NCBI RefSeq assembly: GCF_000312425.1
Contig: NZ_HE997181.1
Coordinates: 3,074,729-3,138,728 of the forward strand
Direction: 5' to 3'
DNA: 64,000 bases
Source: Reyranella massiliensis 521
GTDB lineage: Bacteria > Pseudomonadota > Alphaproteobacteria > Reyranellales > Reyranellaceae
Below are positions 9,033 to 17,801 of the stretch, one piece after another. The notes under the pieces were generated by a model. It worked only from the letters and a program-made list of their open reading frames with translations. It searched no databases and was not told the DNA's origin. The first letter of the stretch is position 1. The number at the start of each line of letters is the position of its first letter. The position numbers and the translations under genes are program-made.

Positions 9033-9989
9033 ATGACGCCGCCACCTGCGATCTCCGATGCCGTCACGATCGAGCTGAACGCGGTCCTCGTCGCGCTTAC
9101 CGGAAACCAGCCGCTGGTGCTGACCCTGGATGACGGCGCACTTCTGCCATCCGGCCCCTTCGCGACCGAGCATCCGACCCTGCAGAGCGGCGTTCGCGCC
9201 TGGGTCGAGCGGCAAACCCAGCATCCGCTGGGTTACGTCGAACAGCTCTACACATTCGCCGATCGCAACAGACCCGCGTCGGACGGGCGTCGCCGCGTTG
9301 TGTCGATCAGCTATCTTGGCCTCACCCGCGAAAGGCTGTCGGCGGGCGCCCGCGATCCCGAATGGCGGAGCTGGTATCGCTATTTCCCCTGGGAGGACTG
9401 GCGGGCCGGCCCGTCGCCGCTGGTCGCGCAAACGATCCTGCCGCAATTGTCGGCATGGGCCGATGCAGCAGGCGACGTCGCGCAGCAACGCGAGCGGCGG
9501 CAGCGGATCGACGTCAATTTCGGCGACGGCGCCGAGAACTGGAACGAAGATCTGATCCTGCAGCGCTATGAACTTCTCTACGAGGCAGGTCTGGTCCCGG
9601 AAACCCAGCAGGAACGACATCGCGCCACAGCAGTGCAGGCTATCGAGCCCGTACCGGGCATGCCGATGCGCCACGACCATCGCCGCATCCTCGCCACCGG
9701 CATCGCGCGGCTCAGGGCCAAGATCAAATACCGCCCTGTCGTCTTCGAGCTGATGCCGCCGGCATTCACCCTCCTGCAGCTCCAGCGCGCCGTCGAAGCG
9801 CTGGCCGGTCGGCCGATGCACAAGCAGAACTTCCGCCGGCTGATCGACCAGCAGGGGCTGGTCGAGCCGACCGGGGCCTCGACCTCGGAGACCCGTGGGC
9901 GGCCGGCCAAACTGTTCCGCTTCCGCCGCGAGGTCGTTCTCGAGCGGGCGGTCCAGGGCACCAAGCTTCCCCTCTCCCGCCCGATCTGA
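9033..9989 (+). CDS. nadQ: NadQ-type transcriptional regulator of NAD biosynthesis
   Basis: A 318-residue protein of the NadQ family: an N-terminal Nudix-like ligand-binding domain that has lost the canonical Nudix catalytic box (about 10-150), and a C-terminal winged-helix-like part with FTLLQLQRAVEALAGRPMHKQNFRRL (split here as FTLLQLQRAVEALAG and KQNFRRL) around 235-265 and RGRPAKLFRF. NadQ is known from comparative genomics as the repressor of nadABC genes in Alphaproteobacteria, the analogue of NrtR/NiaR. The position directly upstream of nadA, with two palindromes in the intervening promoter, strongly supports this. Its ATG follows the tlpA stop by 1 base. Confidence 0.83.
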   Translation: MTPPPAISDAVTIELNAVLVALTGNQPLVLTLDDGALLPSGPFATEHPTLQSGVRAWVERQTQHPLGYVEQLYTFADRNRPASDGRRRVVSISYLGLTRERLSAGARDPEWRSWYRYFPWEDWRAGPSPLVAQTILPQLSAWADAAGDVAQQRERRQRIDVNFGDGAENWNEDLILQRYELLYEAGLVPETQQERHRATAVQAIEPVPGMPMRHDHRRILATGIARLRAKIKYRPVVFELMPPAFTLLQLQRAVEALAGRPMHKQNFRRLIDQQGLVEPTGASTSETRGRPAKLFRFRREVVLERAVQGTKLPLSRPI

Positions 9990-10018
9990 AGACCACCCCT
10001 CCCTGCGGAACGAAGGGC

Positions 10019-10048
10019 TTGACCTCCTATTATGCTCATTTCTAGTAT
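10019..10048 (+). promoter_or_regulatory. Predicted sigma70-type promoter for nadA-nadC
   Basis: TTGACC at 10019-10024 (-35) is followed after 18 bases by TAGTAT at 10043-10048 (-10); TATAAA at 10046-10051 is an alternative -10. The region is much richer in A/T than its surroundings. The first NadQ-like box lies between the two elements. Confidence 0.6.
10032..10048. promoter_or_regulatory. Putative NadQ operator 1
   Basis: ATGCTCATTTCTAGTAT, an imperfect 17-bp palindrome (AT-CT...AG-AT symmetric) lying between the -35 and -10 of the nadA promoter. It shares ATGCTC with operator 2, start-to-start distance 27 bp. Its left arm TATGCTCAT (10031-10039) is also perfectly complementary to ATGAGCATA at 10068-10076. 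Assignment to NadQ is inferred from location. Confidence 0.55.
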
Positions 10049-10058
10049 AAATAATTAA

Positions 10059-10075
10059 ATGCTCGTTATGAGCAT
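10059..10075. promoter_or_regulatory. Putative NadQ operator 2
   Basis: ATGCTC-GTTAT-GAGCAT: perfect 6-bp inverted arms around a 5-bp centre, ending 12 bases before the nadA ATG. It is the better of two copies of the motif and would sit at or just after the transcription start, a classic repressor position. Confidence 0.6.
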
Positions 10076-10087
10076 AAGAGGTGTCCC

Positions 10088-11077
10088 ATGTCCCTGTCCT
10101 CTGCACCCGACCTCATGGTCCGCACGGCTCCGCTTTACGACCGCGTGAAGTCGGTGATCCCGTCGATCGAATGGCCCGCCTTTGCCGGCGATATCGACGC
10201 CATCCTGGAACTGAAGCGCGAACACGATGCCGTCATCCTGGCGCACAACTACCAGACGCCGGAGATCTTCCACTGCGTCGCCGACATCGTGGGCGACAGC
10301 CTGGCGCTCGCCCGCGAAGCAATGAAGGTCGACGCCAAGGTGATCGTGCTGGCCGGTGTGCACTTCATGGCCGAGACGGCAAAGCTCCTGAATCCGGCCA
10401 AGCGCGTCCTGATTCCCGACCTCGGCGCCGGCTGCTCCCTCGCCGAGTCGATCACCGCCGCCGACGTCCGCCTGCTGCGCCAGCGCTATCCCGGCGTTCC
10501 CGTCGTCACCTACGTGAACACCTCGGCCGCGGTTAAGGCCGAGAGCGATATCTGCTGCACCTCGGGCAACGCCCGAAAGATCGTCGAGAGCCTCGGCGTG
10601 CCGAAGGTCATCATGCTGCCCGACGAATACCTGGCGCAGAACATCGCCGCCGAAACCGGCGTCGAGATCGTAACCTGGGCGGGCCACTGCGAAGTGCACG
10701 AACGCTTCTCCGCCGCCGACATCCAGCAGCTCCGCGCCGGCCATCCCGGGATCGTCGTCCTCGCCCATCCCGAATGTCCGCCCGAGGTCGTGGCTGTGTC
10801 CGACTTCACCGGCTCGACCGCCGCGATGATCGACTATGTCGGCAAGGAGAAGCCGACGCGCGTCGTGCTGGTGACGGAATGCTCGATGAGCGACAACGTC
10901 GCCGTCCAGCATCCCGACATCGACTTCGTGCGGCCCTGCAATCTCTGCCCCCACATGAAGCAGATCACCCTGCCCAAGATCCGGCGGGCGCTGGAGACGA
11001 TGCAGCATGAAGTGACCATCGACCCTGCCGTCGCAGCCCCTGCCCGCCGCGCCGTCGAGCGCATGCTGGAGGCGTGA
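10088..11077 (+). CDS. nadA: Quinolinate synthase
   Basis: Condenses iminoaspartate with dihydroxyacetone phosphate to quinolinate, the committed step of de novo NAD synthesis; a [4Fe-4S] enzyme. The 329-residue product has [31 protein letters not shown] (first cluster cysteine), [22 protein letters not shown] (second) and RPCNLCPHM (third). Preceded by an AGAGG-like ribosome site. Followed directly by nadC; nadB, usually between or beside them, is missing here. Confidence 0.96.
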   Translation: MSLSSAPDLMVRTAPLYDRVKSVIPSIEWPAFAGDIDAILELKREHDAVILAHNYQTPEIFHCVADIVGDSLALAREAMKVDAKVIVLAGVHFMAETAKLLNPAKRVLIPDLGAGCSLAESITAADVRLLRQRYPGVPVVTYVNTSAAVKAESDICCTSGNARKIVESLGVPKVIMLPDEYLAQNIAAETGVEIVTWAGHCEVHERFSAADIQQLRAGHPGIVVLAHPECPPEVVAVSDFTGSTAAMIDYVGKEKPTRVVLVTECSMSDNVAVQHPDIDFVRPCNLCPHMKQITLPKIRRALETMQHEVTIDPAVAAPARRAVERMLEA

Positions 11078-11085
11078 GAACCGCG

Positions 11086-11937
11086 ATGACCACGCCTTCT
11101 CTTCCTGCCTTGCTGATCGAACCGCTGGTCCGCGCCACTCTGGTCGAGGATCTCGGCCGTGCGGGCGACATCACCACCGACGCCATCGTGCCCGCGACGG
11201 CAAAGGCCGAAACGGTGCTGGTTGCACGCCAGCCCGGCATCGTCGCCGGCCTCGACCTCGCGGCGACCGCGTTCCGGCTGGTCGATCCCGCCATCAAGAT
11301 CGAGGTCGAGCGGCCGGACGGCACGAGGCTGGCGCCGGGCGATCGCATTGCCACGATCGCTGGCCCGGCCCGCGGCATGCTGACGGCGGAGCGCGTGGCC
11401 CTGAACTTCCTGGGCCATCTCAGCGGTGTGGCGAGCGCGGCGGCCACCCTGGTCGAAGCGGTACGCGGCCACAAGGCGCGCATCTGCTGCACGCGCAAGA
11501 CAATGCCGGGCATGCGCGCGGTGCAGAAATATGCCGTGCGCGTGGGCGGCGGCTCCAATCACCGCTTCGGTCTCGACGATGCCGTTCTCATCAAGGACAA
11601 CCATGTCGCCGTTGCCGGCGGCATCGGCCCGGCGATCCGCGCCGCCCGCGACGGCGTCGGCCATCTGGTGAAGATCGAAGTCGAGGTCGACACACTCGCG
11701 CAGCTCGACGAGGCGATGGCGATCGGCGTCGATGCGGTCCTGCTCGACAACATGACGCCGGAGCAGCTCACCCAGGCCGTCCGCACGATCGACGGCCGCG
11801 CCATTGCCGAAGCATCCGGCCGCATCACGCCGCAGACGGCGCCCGCCATCGCGGCGAGCGGCGTCGACCTCATTTCAGCGGGCTGGCTGACCCATAGCGT
11901 CAGCGTGCTCGATATCGGCCTCGACTGGCGAAGCTAG
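11086..11937 (+). CDS. nadC: Nicotinate-nucleotide pyrophosphorylase (carboxylating)
   Basis: Converts quinolinate and PRPP to nicotinate mononucleotide with loss of CO2. The 283-residue product has EDLGRAGDITTDAI, the ERVALNFLGHLSGVAS block, CTRKTMPGMR, the RVGGGSNHRFGLDDAVLIKD segment (seen as RVGGGSNHRFGL) and EVEVDTL. The ATG at 11086 is preferred; an in-frame GTG at 11074 overlapping the nadA stop is an alternative. GGAGG at 11068-11072 serves either. Ends 2 bases before the convergent secreted-protein gene. Confidence 0.95.
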   Translation: MTTPSLPALLIEPLVRATLVEDLGRAGDITTDAIVPATAKAETVLVARQPGIVAGLDLAATAFRLVDPAIKIEVERPDGTRLAPGDRIATIAGPARGMLTAERVALNFLGHLSGVASAAATLVEAVRGHKARICCTRKTMPGMRAVQKYAVRVGGGSNHRFGLDDAVLIKDNHVAVAGGIGPAIRAARDGVGHLVKIEVEVDTLAQLDEAMAIGVDAVLLDNMTPEQLTQAVRTIDGRAIAEASGRITPQTAPAIAASGVDLISAGWLTHSVSVLDIGLDWRS

Positions 11938-11939
11938 GC

Positions 11940-12404
11940 TCACTGACTCACTTCGCAATGTTTGTGCATCTCCTTGCAGACACGCAGGACGGCGTGCACG
12001 ACCATCGAGGCGGTGGAGCTTTCGCCGGCGCCGGCATGACCTGCGATCAGGAGCTGCGCGACGTCGTCGCTGAACGGCACGACGTTCAGCGTCGCCGTCC
12101 GGTCGCCCTCGGCGATCTGCAGCCGGCGGGCATGGGCATCGTGCATCAGGATGCGCACCGACTTGTTCTTGCGCGCAAGCTCGAGCGCCGTTGAAAATAC
12201 CTTGTCGGCCGAGGCATCGAGGATGACCGTCGCGAAGTCGTAGCCCGGCCGGCCGTTCTGCTGGCCCTCGGTCATCTGGTGGATGCGCCCCATCGCCTTG
12301 CGCGCCAGGAATACCCATTGCGCTTCTGCAGCGCCGAACGGCATGGCCGCCAGCACCAGGCCGCCGAGCGCCGCCAGCATCGTCAGTCGGTTGAGTCTCT
12401 TCAT
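11940..12404 (-). CDS. Hypothetical secreted protein
   Basis: A 154-residue protein I do not recognise. It begins with a clear Sec signal peptide (MKRLNRL then about 17 hydrophobic residues, cleavage expected after AAEA near residue 28). The mature part has one alpha/beta-looking domain with TLNVVPFSDDVAQLLIAG and two cysteines near the C-terminus (CKEMHKHC). An AGGGGG ribosome site at 12412-12417 supports the ATG at 12404; longer in-frame starts would bury the signal peptide. Last gene of the etfB-led minus-strand run, 31 bases after the OYE gene. Confidence 0.7.
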   Translation of the reverse strand: MKRLNRLTMLAALGGLVLAAMPFGAAEAQWVFLARKAMGRIHQMTEGQQNGRPGYDFATVILDASADKVFSTALELARKNKSVRILMHDAHARRLQIAEGDRTATLNVVPFSDDVAQLLIAGHAGAGESSTASMVVHAVLRVCKEMHKHCEVSQ

Positions 12405-12435
12405 TCGCGCGCCCCCTAATTTTGCGGGCGGCATT

Positions 12436-13536
12436 CTACGCAAGCGTTGCCAATGACGAAGCGGAAAACGGTGCAAGCTCGACGAACCGACCATCGCGTA
12501 CCTTAGCTGCCCATTGCGCATCAGCCAGCAACGCACGACCGACGGCGACGAGGTCGAACTCGCCGCGCTCCAGCCGCGACTCGAGTTCTCCCAGCTCGCC
12601 GACGTCGGAAGTTTCGCGCGTCCGGAAGGTCTGCACGAAATCCGCGCCCTTGAGGCCGACCGAGCCCACCGTGATCGTGGGCTTGCCGGTGAGCTTCTTC
12701 GTCCAGCCCGCGAGGTTCAGCGACGAGCCCTCGAACTCGGACTCCCAGAAGCGACGGGTTGAGCAATGGAAGATGTCGGTGCCGGCGGCCGCCAGCGGTT
12801 CGAGGAAGCGCGCCAGCTCGTCCGGCGTCTGCGCAAGGCGGGCCGCGAAGTCCTGCTGCTTCCACTGGGAGAAGCGCAGGATGATCGGATAGGCCTCGCC
12901 GACCCGGGCGCGGATCGCCTTTACGATCTCGGCGGCAAAGCGCGTACGCCGGACGAAGTCTCCACCCCAGGAATCGTCGCGCCGGTTAGCCCCTTCCCAG
13001 AAGAACTGGTCGATCAGGTAGCCGTGCGCACCGTGGATCTCGACGGCATCGAAGCCGATCTCCTTGGCCGCGCCTGCGGCCTTGGCGAAGGCGTCGATCG
13101 TGTCGGCGATTTCCGCCTCGCTCATCGGCTGGCCGACCTGCTTGCCCGACGCTGAAAGACCCGACGGACCATCCGACGGCGCCTCTGGATGCGGCCCCGT
13201 GCCCGGCTTGCGCATCATGCCCTGGTGCCAGAGCTGCGGCGCGATTCGGCCACCCCCCGCATGCACCTCTTCGACGACGCGCCGCCAGCCGGCGAGACTC
13301 GCGGGCGCATGGAAGTTCGGCACGTTGGCATCGTTGGTCGCGGCTGGCCGATCCACGGTCGTACCTTCCGTAACGATGAGGCCAACACCGCCCTCGGCGC
13401 GACGGCGATAGTAGGCCGCCACATCCGGCCCCGGCACGCTTTCCGGGCTCTTGGATCGCGTCATCGGCGCCATCACCAGCCGGTTGGCCAGCGGCAGCGA
13501 CTTGCAAGCAAAGGGACGGAAAAGCGGACTGGTCAT
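12436..13536 (-). CDS. NADH:flavin oxidoreductase, Old Yellow Enzyme family
   Basis: A 366-residue FMN-dependent ene-reductase-type protein. Family motifs: LANRLVMAPMTRS, GVGLIVTEGT, the catalytic-site HGAHGYLIDQFFWEGANRR, and the C-terminal GRALLADAQWAAKVRDG. OYEs reduce activated C=C bonds of enones, nitro compounds and similar electrophiles; the natural substrate is unknown. Start at the ATG at 13536. It lies 13 bases after the M81 gene and 31 before the secreted protein, suggesting one operon. Confidence 0.92.
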   Translation of the reverse strand: MTSPLFRPFACKSLPLANRLVMAPMTRSKSPESVPGPDVAAYYRRRAEGGVGLIVTEGTTVDRPAATNDANVPNFHAPASLAGWRRVVEEVHAGGGRIAPQLWHQGMMRKPGTGPHPEAPSDGPSGLSASGKQVGQPMSEAEIADTIDAFAKAAGAAKEIGFDAVEIHGAHGYLIDQFFWEGANRRDDSWGGDFVRRTRFAAEIVKAIRARVGEAYPIILRFSQWKQQDFAARLAQTPDELARFLEPLAAAGTDIFHCSTRRFWESEFEGSSLNLAGWTKKLTGKPTITVGSVGLKGADFVQTFRTRETSDVGELGELESRLERGEFDLVAVGRALLADAQWAAKVRDGRFVELAPFSASSLATLA

Positions 13537-13549
13537 CGAAGCTTCGGCC

Positions 13550-15025
13550 TCAGGGAAAGGCAACGTCGTCGCCGTACGGGTAGAACTTCTTCAGGTCGAC
13601 GTTGCGATATGGCAGGCCGTCGAGACGGACGGTCCCGAGGAAGGGCTCGACCGGCTCGACCAGCAGGATGGTCTTGGCGAAGCCCGAATCGTCGAAGCCG
13701 CGTCGGAAGTGGACACGCGACTTGATGGCGAAGGCCTTGAAGGAAGATACATCGAGGCCGAGCGCTTCGAGCGACAACGGTTCCTGCACCTGAACGAGAT
13801 AGCGGCTCAACACCAGCACGTTGCCGCGGCCGAACTCTACGACGATCCAGAGCTGTCCATATCCTTCGGCGGCATTCAGGACGGTGCCGCTGATGCGCAC
13901 CGGCTGGCCGGCCGATTCGTCGGCGAGGCCGCCCACGTCCATGTCGAACGGATCGCCTGCCTTCACGCCGCCGGCCGCTTTGAGCGCATCGCTCACCTTG
14001 GCATCGGCGATGGTCGCGATCAGCACGCCCGAGAGGTCCTGCGCGATGATCTCCTTCAGGAGCCACGTCGCCGAGCCGGAGCGATCGCTGTGATCGGCCA
14101 GGACGACCGGCGTCTCGCCGCGCTCGATCGCTTCCTTGGCAAGCCGCACGCCGTCGGGAATGGTATGTACCTTGGTCGAGCCGAGCAGATCCTCGCGGCG
14201 ACGCCAGGCCCACAGCGCCAGATCGTCGGCGGCCTTGCGCGCCAGCGCCTCGTCGCCGTTGCTCATGGCCTGAATCGTCATGCCGACATCCGGCACGTCG
14301 GCAAAGGGAAAGCCGAAGAAGACGTTCACGTAGAGGTCGGGCTCGCGCGCTTCCCAGACGAGCGCGCGCTGCACCAGATCCATCCACGGCGACGCGCCGG
14401 TCCATTGCAGGACCGTCGGCGAGATGATCGGCACCTTCACCGTCACGGTCTTCGGCGCATAGTCGCCGCGAATGGCACGCACCAGCATGCGGGCCGCCCG
14501 CTCGCCCTGCAGATAACTGTCGTAGTGCGGGAAATACTTCACCGTGAACGCCATGTCGGCGTGACGCAGGAAGTCCTCGTCCTCGTTGCCGTGCGGATCG
14601 AACGTCCCGACGATGAAAGCGCCGCTGCCGACGACCTCGCGGACGCGGCGGGCGATATCGGCCTCCGGCCGCGCCACGCCGCGAACGCCCATGGCGCCGT
14701 GCAGGGCGAGGTAGACGCCGTCGAACTTCCCGCTCCTCTTGAGGTCGGCGATCATCCCGCCGAGCAGGGTCTCGTAGGCTTCTTCGGTGATCCAGCCGGA
14801 GCCGGTGCCTGTCCTCGGCCACAGCGGCGATTCGATGCCAACCAGTTCGACATCATCGTACTCGCGCGCCACCTTCACGAATCCGCCCATGTAGGATCGG
14901 GCGTCGTGCGCCAGGAGTGCCTCGCCCCTGGCCGGCGAGCCCTTGTAGGTGAAGTCGGCTAACGTGGTGTCGTTCGGCAGGAACGTCACCGTCTCGTGGG
15001 CAAAGTAGAGGACGGCGATGCGCAT
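13550..15025 (-). CDS. M81 family metallopeptidase (MlrC-like)
   Basis: A 491-residue member of the family of microcystinase C (DUF1485 plus MlrC C-terminal domain), presumed zinc peptidase or amidohydrolase acting on small peptides. Seen: N-terminal MRIAVLYFAHETVTFLPN, the metal-site GTFDPHGN (canonically DxHGN), and the C-terminal block VLADHSDRSGSATWLLKEI. The ATG at 15025 follows an AGGGGG ribosome site and sits 20 bases after the dehydrogenase stop. Members are frequent in Alphaproteobacteria and almost none has a known substrate, so a microcystin role should not be assumed. Confidence 0.88.
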   Translation of the reverse strand: MRIAVLYFAHETVTFLPNDTTLADFTYKGSPARGEALLAHDARSYMGGFVKVAREYDDVELVGIESPLWPRTGTGSGWITEEAYETLLGGMIADLKRSGKFDGVYLALHGAMGVRGVARPEADIARRVREVVGSGAFIVGTFDPHGNEDEDFLRHADMAFTVKYFPHYDSYLQGERAARMLVRAIRGDYAPKTVTVKVPIISPTVLQWTGASPWMDLVQRALVWEAREPDLYVNVFFGFPFADVPDVGMTIQAMSNGDEALARKAADDLALWAWRRREDLLGSTKVHTIPDGVRLAKEAIERGETPVVLADHSDRSGSATWLLKEIIAQDLSGVLIATIADAKVSDALKAAGGVKAGDPFDMDVGGLADESAGQPVRISGTVLNAAEGYGQLWIVVEFGRGNVLVLSRYLVQVQEPLSLEALGLDVSSFKAFAIKSRVHFRRGFDDSGFAKTILLVEPVEPFLGTVRLDGLPYRNVDLKKFYPYGDDVAFP

Positions 15026-15045
15026 CGACGCCGCCCCCTCGCGCA

Positions 15046-15918
15046 TCAGCGCGTCGGAACCGGGCGCTCGCCCGAATAGTCGTAGAAGCCGCGCTTGACC
15101 TTGCGGCCGATCCATCCGGCCTCGACGTACTTCACCAGCAGCGGGCACGGACGATACTTCGAGTCGGCCAGGCCCTCGTGCAGCACCTGCATCACCGACA
15201 GGCAGGTGTCGAGGCCGATGAAGTCGGCAAGCTCCAGCGGACCCATCGGATGGTTGGCACCGAGCTTCATGCCGGTGTCGATCGCCTCGACATTGCCGAC
15301 GCCCTCGTAGAGGGCATAGACCGCCTCGTTGATCATCGGCAGCAGGATGCGGTTCACGATGAAGGCCGGGAAGTCCTCGGCATTGACCGGCTTCTTGTCG
15401 AGCCGGACCACGACCTCGCGCACGGTGCGGAAGGTCTCTTCTTCCGTGGCGATGCCGCGGATGAGTTCGACCAGCCCCATCAGCGGCACGGGGTTCATGA
15501 AGTGCATGCCCATGAACTTGCCGGGACGGTCGGTGACCGAGGCGAGACGCGTCACCGAGATCGACGAGGTGTTGGTCGCCAGCAGCACGTTCGGCGGCAG
15601 GTCCACGCAGACCTTCTTGAAGATCTCGCGCTTGATCGCCTCGTTCTCCGTCGCCGCCTCGACCACCAGGTCGCATTCGGCGAAGGCCTTGTAGTCGACG
15701 ACTGGGACGATGCGCTTCAGCGCCGCGTCCTTGTCCTCCGGCCGGATCATGCCGCGGCTGATCTGGCGGTCCATGTTGCGGCCGATATTCTCGAGGCCCT
15801 TGTCGAGGTGCGCCTGGTCGACATCCGCGAGATGGATGTCGTACCCTTTCAGCGCGCAGACATGGGCGATGCCGCTGCCCATCTGGCCGGCACCGATAAC
15901 GCCGATGCGCTTGATCAT
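15046..15918 (-). CDS. 3-hydroxybutyryl-CoA dehydrogenase
   Basis: Oxidises 3-hydroxyacyl-CoA with NAD(P) in short-chain beta-oxidation or runs in reverse to crotonyl-CoA precursors. The 290-residue product has the Rossmann GVIGAGQMGSGIAHVCA at the N-terminus, ATNTSSISVTRLA and the catalytic HFMNPVPLMGLVE. Single-domain length matches HbdA/PaaH proteins. The gene follows etfA by 39 bases, a common etfB-etfA-hbd arrangement in Alphaproteobacteria, where ETF takes electrons from acyl-CoA dehydrogenases. Confidence 0.94.
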   Translation of the reverse strand: MIKRIGVIGAGQMGSGIAHVCALKGYDIHLADVDQAHLDKGLENIGRNMDRQISRGMIRPEDKDAALKRIVPVVDYKAFAECDLVVEAATENEAIKREIFKKVCVDLPPNVLLATNTSSISVTRLASVTDRPGKFMGMHFMNPVPLMGLVELIRGIATEEETFRTVREVVVRLDKKPVNAEDFPAFIVNRILLPMINEAVYALYEGVGNVEAIDTGMKLGANHPMGPLELADFIGLDTCLSVMQVLHEGLADSKYRPCPLLVKYVEAGWIGRKVKRGFYDYSGERPVPTR

Positions 15919-15957
15919 GATGGGTATCCCCCTGGAGTTCTGGCTACGGGGTTCTGA

Positions 15958-16893
15958 CTACTTCTTCTCGACCGCGGCCGTCAGTTCCGGAACGATCTGG
16001 AACAGATCACCCACGAGGCCGTAGTCGGCCACCTGGAAGATCGGCGCTTCCTCGTCCTTGTTGATCGCCACGATGGTCTTGCTGTCCTTCATGCCGGCGA
16101 GATGCTGGATCGCGCCGGAGATGCCGATGGCGATGTAGAGGTCCGGAGCCACCACCTTGCCGGTCTGTCCGACCTGGTAGTCGTTCGGCACATAGCCCGC
16201 ATCGACGGCGGCGCGGCTGGCGCCGAGGCCGGCGCCGAGCTTGTCGGCCAGCGTCTCGAGCATCTTGAAGTTCTCGCCGCTCTGCAGGCCGCGGCCGCCG
16301 CTGACGACGATCTTGGCGCTGGTGAGCTCGGGCCGCTCGCTCTTTGAGAGCTCGGCACCGACATAGGATGACAGACCCTTGGCACCCTCGCCGCCGATCT
16401 TCTCGATCGCCGCCGAGCCGCCCGCGGCGGCCGCCTTGAAGTTGGTCGGACGGATGGTCACGACCTTCACCTTGTCGGCGGTCTGCACGGTCGCCATGGC
16501 GTTGCCGGCGTAGATCGGGCGCACGAAGGTATCGGGCGAGACGACCTGGATCGCCTCCGAGACCTGCGCGACGTCGAGCAGTGCGGCAACGCGCGGCGCG
16601 ATGTTCTTGCCGACCGAGTCGGCCGCCATCACGACGTGGCTGTAGTTCGGCGCAAGCTTCACGACCAGCGGCGCAATGTCCTCGGCCAGCCAGTTAGCAT
16701 AGGCAGCATCGTCCGCCTGCAGCACCTTGGCGACGCCCTGGATCGCGGCGGCCGACTTGGCGGCTTCGTCGGCTCCAGAGCCCGCCACCAGCACGGTAAC
16801 GTCGGAGCCCATCTGGCCGGCAGCCGTCACCGCGTTGGCGACGTTGGCGCGGACCGTTTTGCCGTCATGCGCGGCAACGACGAGAATGGCCAT
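15958..16893 (-). CDS. etfA: Electron transfer flavoprotein, alpha subunit
   Basis: FAD-binding subunit of ETF, which carries electrons from acyl-CoA dehydrogenases to ETF-ubiquinone oxidoreductase. The 311-residue product has the variable N-terminal domain and the C-terminal FAD domain signature [33 protein letters not shown] and [19 protein letters not shown]. The start lies 2 bases after the etfB stop. Confidence 0.97.
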   Translation of the reverse strand: MAILVVAAHDGKTVRANVANAVTAAGQMGSDVTVLVAGSGADEAAKSAAAIQGVAKVLQADDAAYANWLAEDIAPLVVKLAPNYSHVVMAADSVGKNIAPRVAALLDVAQVSEAIQVVSPDTFVRPIYAGNAMATVQTADKVKVVTIRPTNFKAAAAGGSAAIEKIGGEGAKGLSSYVGAELSKSERPELTSAKIVVSGGRGLQSGENFKMLETLADKLGAGLGASRAAVDAGYVPNDYQVGQTGKVVAPDLYIAIGISGAIQHLAGMKDSKTIVAINKDEEAPIFQVADYGLVGDLFQIVPELTAAVEKK

Positions 16894-16895
16894 GG

Positions 16896-17645
16896 TCAGA
16901 TGACTCCCGCTTCGTTCTTCAGCTTGTCGACCAGCTCGGCAACGGTCTTCACCTTGATGCCGGCCTTGCGCTTCGGCGGCTCCTCGACCTTCAGGGTCTT
17001 GAGGCGCGGCGCGACGTCGACGCCCAGCGCATCCGGCGCCAGGGTCTCGATCGGCTTCTTCTTCGCCTTCATGATGTTCGGCAGCGACGCGTAGCGCGGC
17101 TCGTTCAGGCGCAGGTCGGTGGTGATCACCGCCGGCATCTTGATCTTGATGTTCTCGAGGCCGCCGTCGACCTCGCGCTTCACCTCGACCGATCCGTCGG
17201 CGACGTTGATCTTGTTGGCGAAGGTGCCCTGCGACCAGCCGAGCAGCGCAGCCAGCATCTGGCCGGTCTGGTTGGAGTCGTCATCGATTGCCTGCTTGCC
17301 GACGATGACCAGGCCGGGCTGTTCCTTCTCGACCACGGCTTTCAGCAGCTTGGCGACGGCCAGCGGCTGCAGCTCGCCATCGGCCTGCACGAGGATACCG
17401 CGGTCGGCGCCCATGGCGAGCGCGGTGCGGATCGTCTCCTGGCACTGGGCCGGACCTGCAGAAAAGGCGATGACTTCGGTCGCCGCGCCCTTCTCCTTCA
17501 TGCGGATCGCCTCTTCCACGGCGATCTCGTCGAAGGGATTCATGGACATCTTGACGTTCGCCGTCTCGACACCCGTGTTGTCGGCCTTGACGCGGATCTT
17601 GACGTTGTAGTCGATGACCCGCTTGACCGCGACCAGCACTTTCAT
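16896..17645 (-). CDS. etfB: Electron transfer flavoprotein, beta subunit
   Basis: AMP-binding subunit of ETF. The 249-residue product begins [20 protein letters not shown] and has [36 protein letters not shown] and the [21 protein letters not shown] signature (seen as [17 protein letters not shown]). First gene of the etfB-etfA-hbd-M81-OYE-secreted protein run. A TTGTGC-NN-TGC box lies on the same strand about 97 bases upstream of the ATG. Confidence 0.97.
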   Translation of the reverse strand: MKVLVAVKRVIDYNVKIRVKADNTGVETANVKMSMNPFDEIAVEEAIRMKEKGAATEVIAFSAGPAQCQETIRTALAMGADRGILVQADGELQPLAVAKLLKAVVEKEQPGLVIVGKQAIDDDSNQTGQMLAALLGWSQGTFANKINVADGSVEVKREVDGGLENIKIKMPAVITTDLRLNEPRYASLPNIMKAKKKPIETLAPDALGVDVAPRLKTLKVEEPPKRKAGIKVKTVAELVDKLKNEAGVI

Positions 17646-17741
17646 CGCGTTGCGCCTATCGGTGAGTTGCCGCCCGGCTCGAACGCCCGGCGAGGGGGTT
17701 TTCGTGTAGGGGTGTTCAGCCGATCATGTCAAGGCTATGGC

Positions 17742-17752
17742 GCACTGCACAA
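17742..17752 (-). promoter_or_regulatory. TTGTGC-NN-TGC box upstream of etfB
   Basis: Minus strand reads TTGTGCAGTGC, matching all nine fixed positions of the motif seen between the phasin and wax synthase genes and upstream of ccr. It lies in the 156-base gap between etfB and the adenosyltransferase gene, which otherwise shows no gene. Confidence 0.4.
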
Positions 17753-17801
17753 AATCGCAGGGTGAAAGCTTTTTGCCCTATCTTTCAACAGCTTGGAGCG
17801 G

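Noticed and set aside
13550..15025. Microcystin degradation role for the MlrC-like gene
   Set aside because: No mlrA, mlrB or mlrD nearby, and M81 proteins are widespread in bacteria without microcystin degradation.
17763..17787. TGAAAG...CTTTCA as a terminator of the adenosyltransferase gene
   Set aside because: Only a 6-bp weak stem with a 13-base loop, and it lies upstream of etfB and downstream of nothing transcribed toward it in a convincing way.
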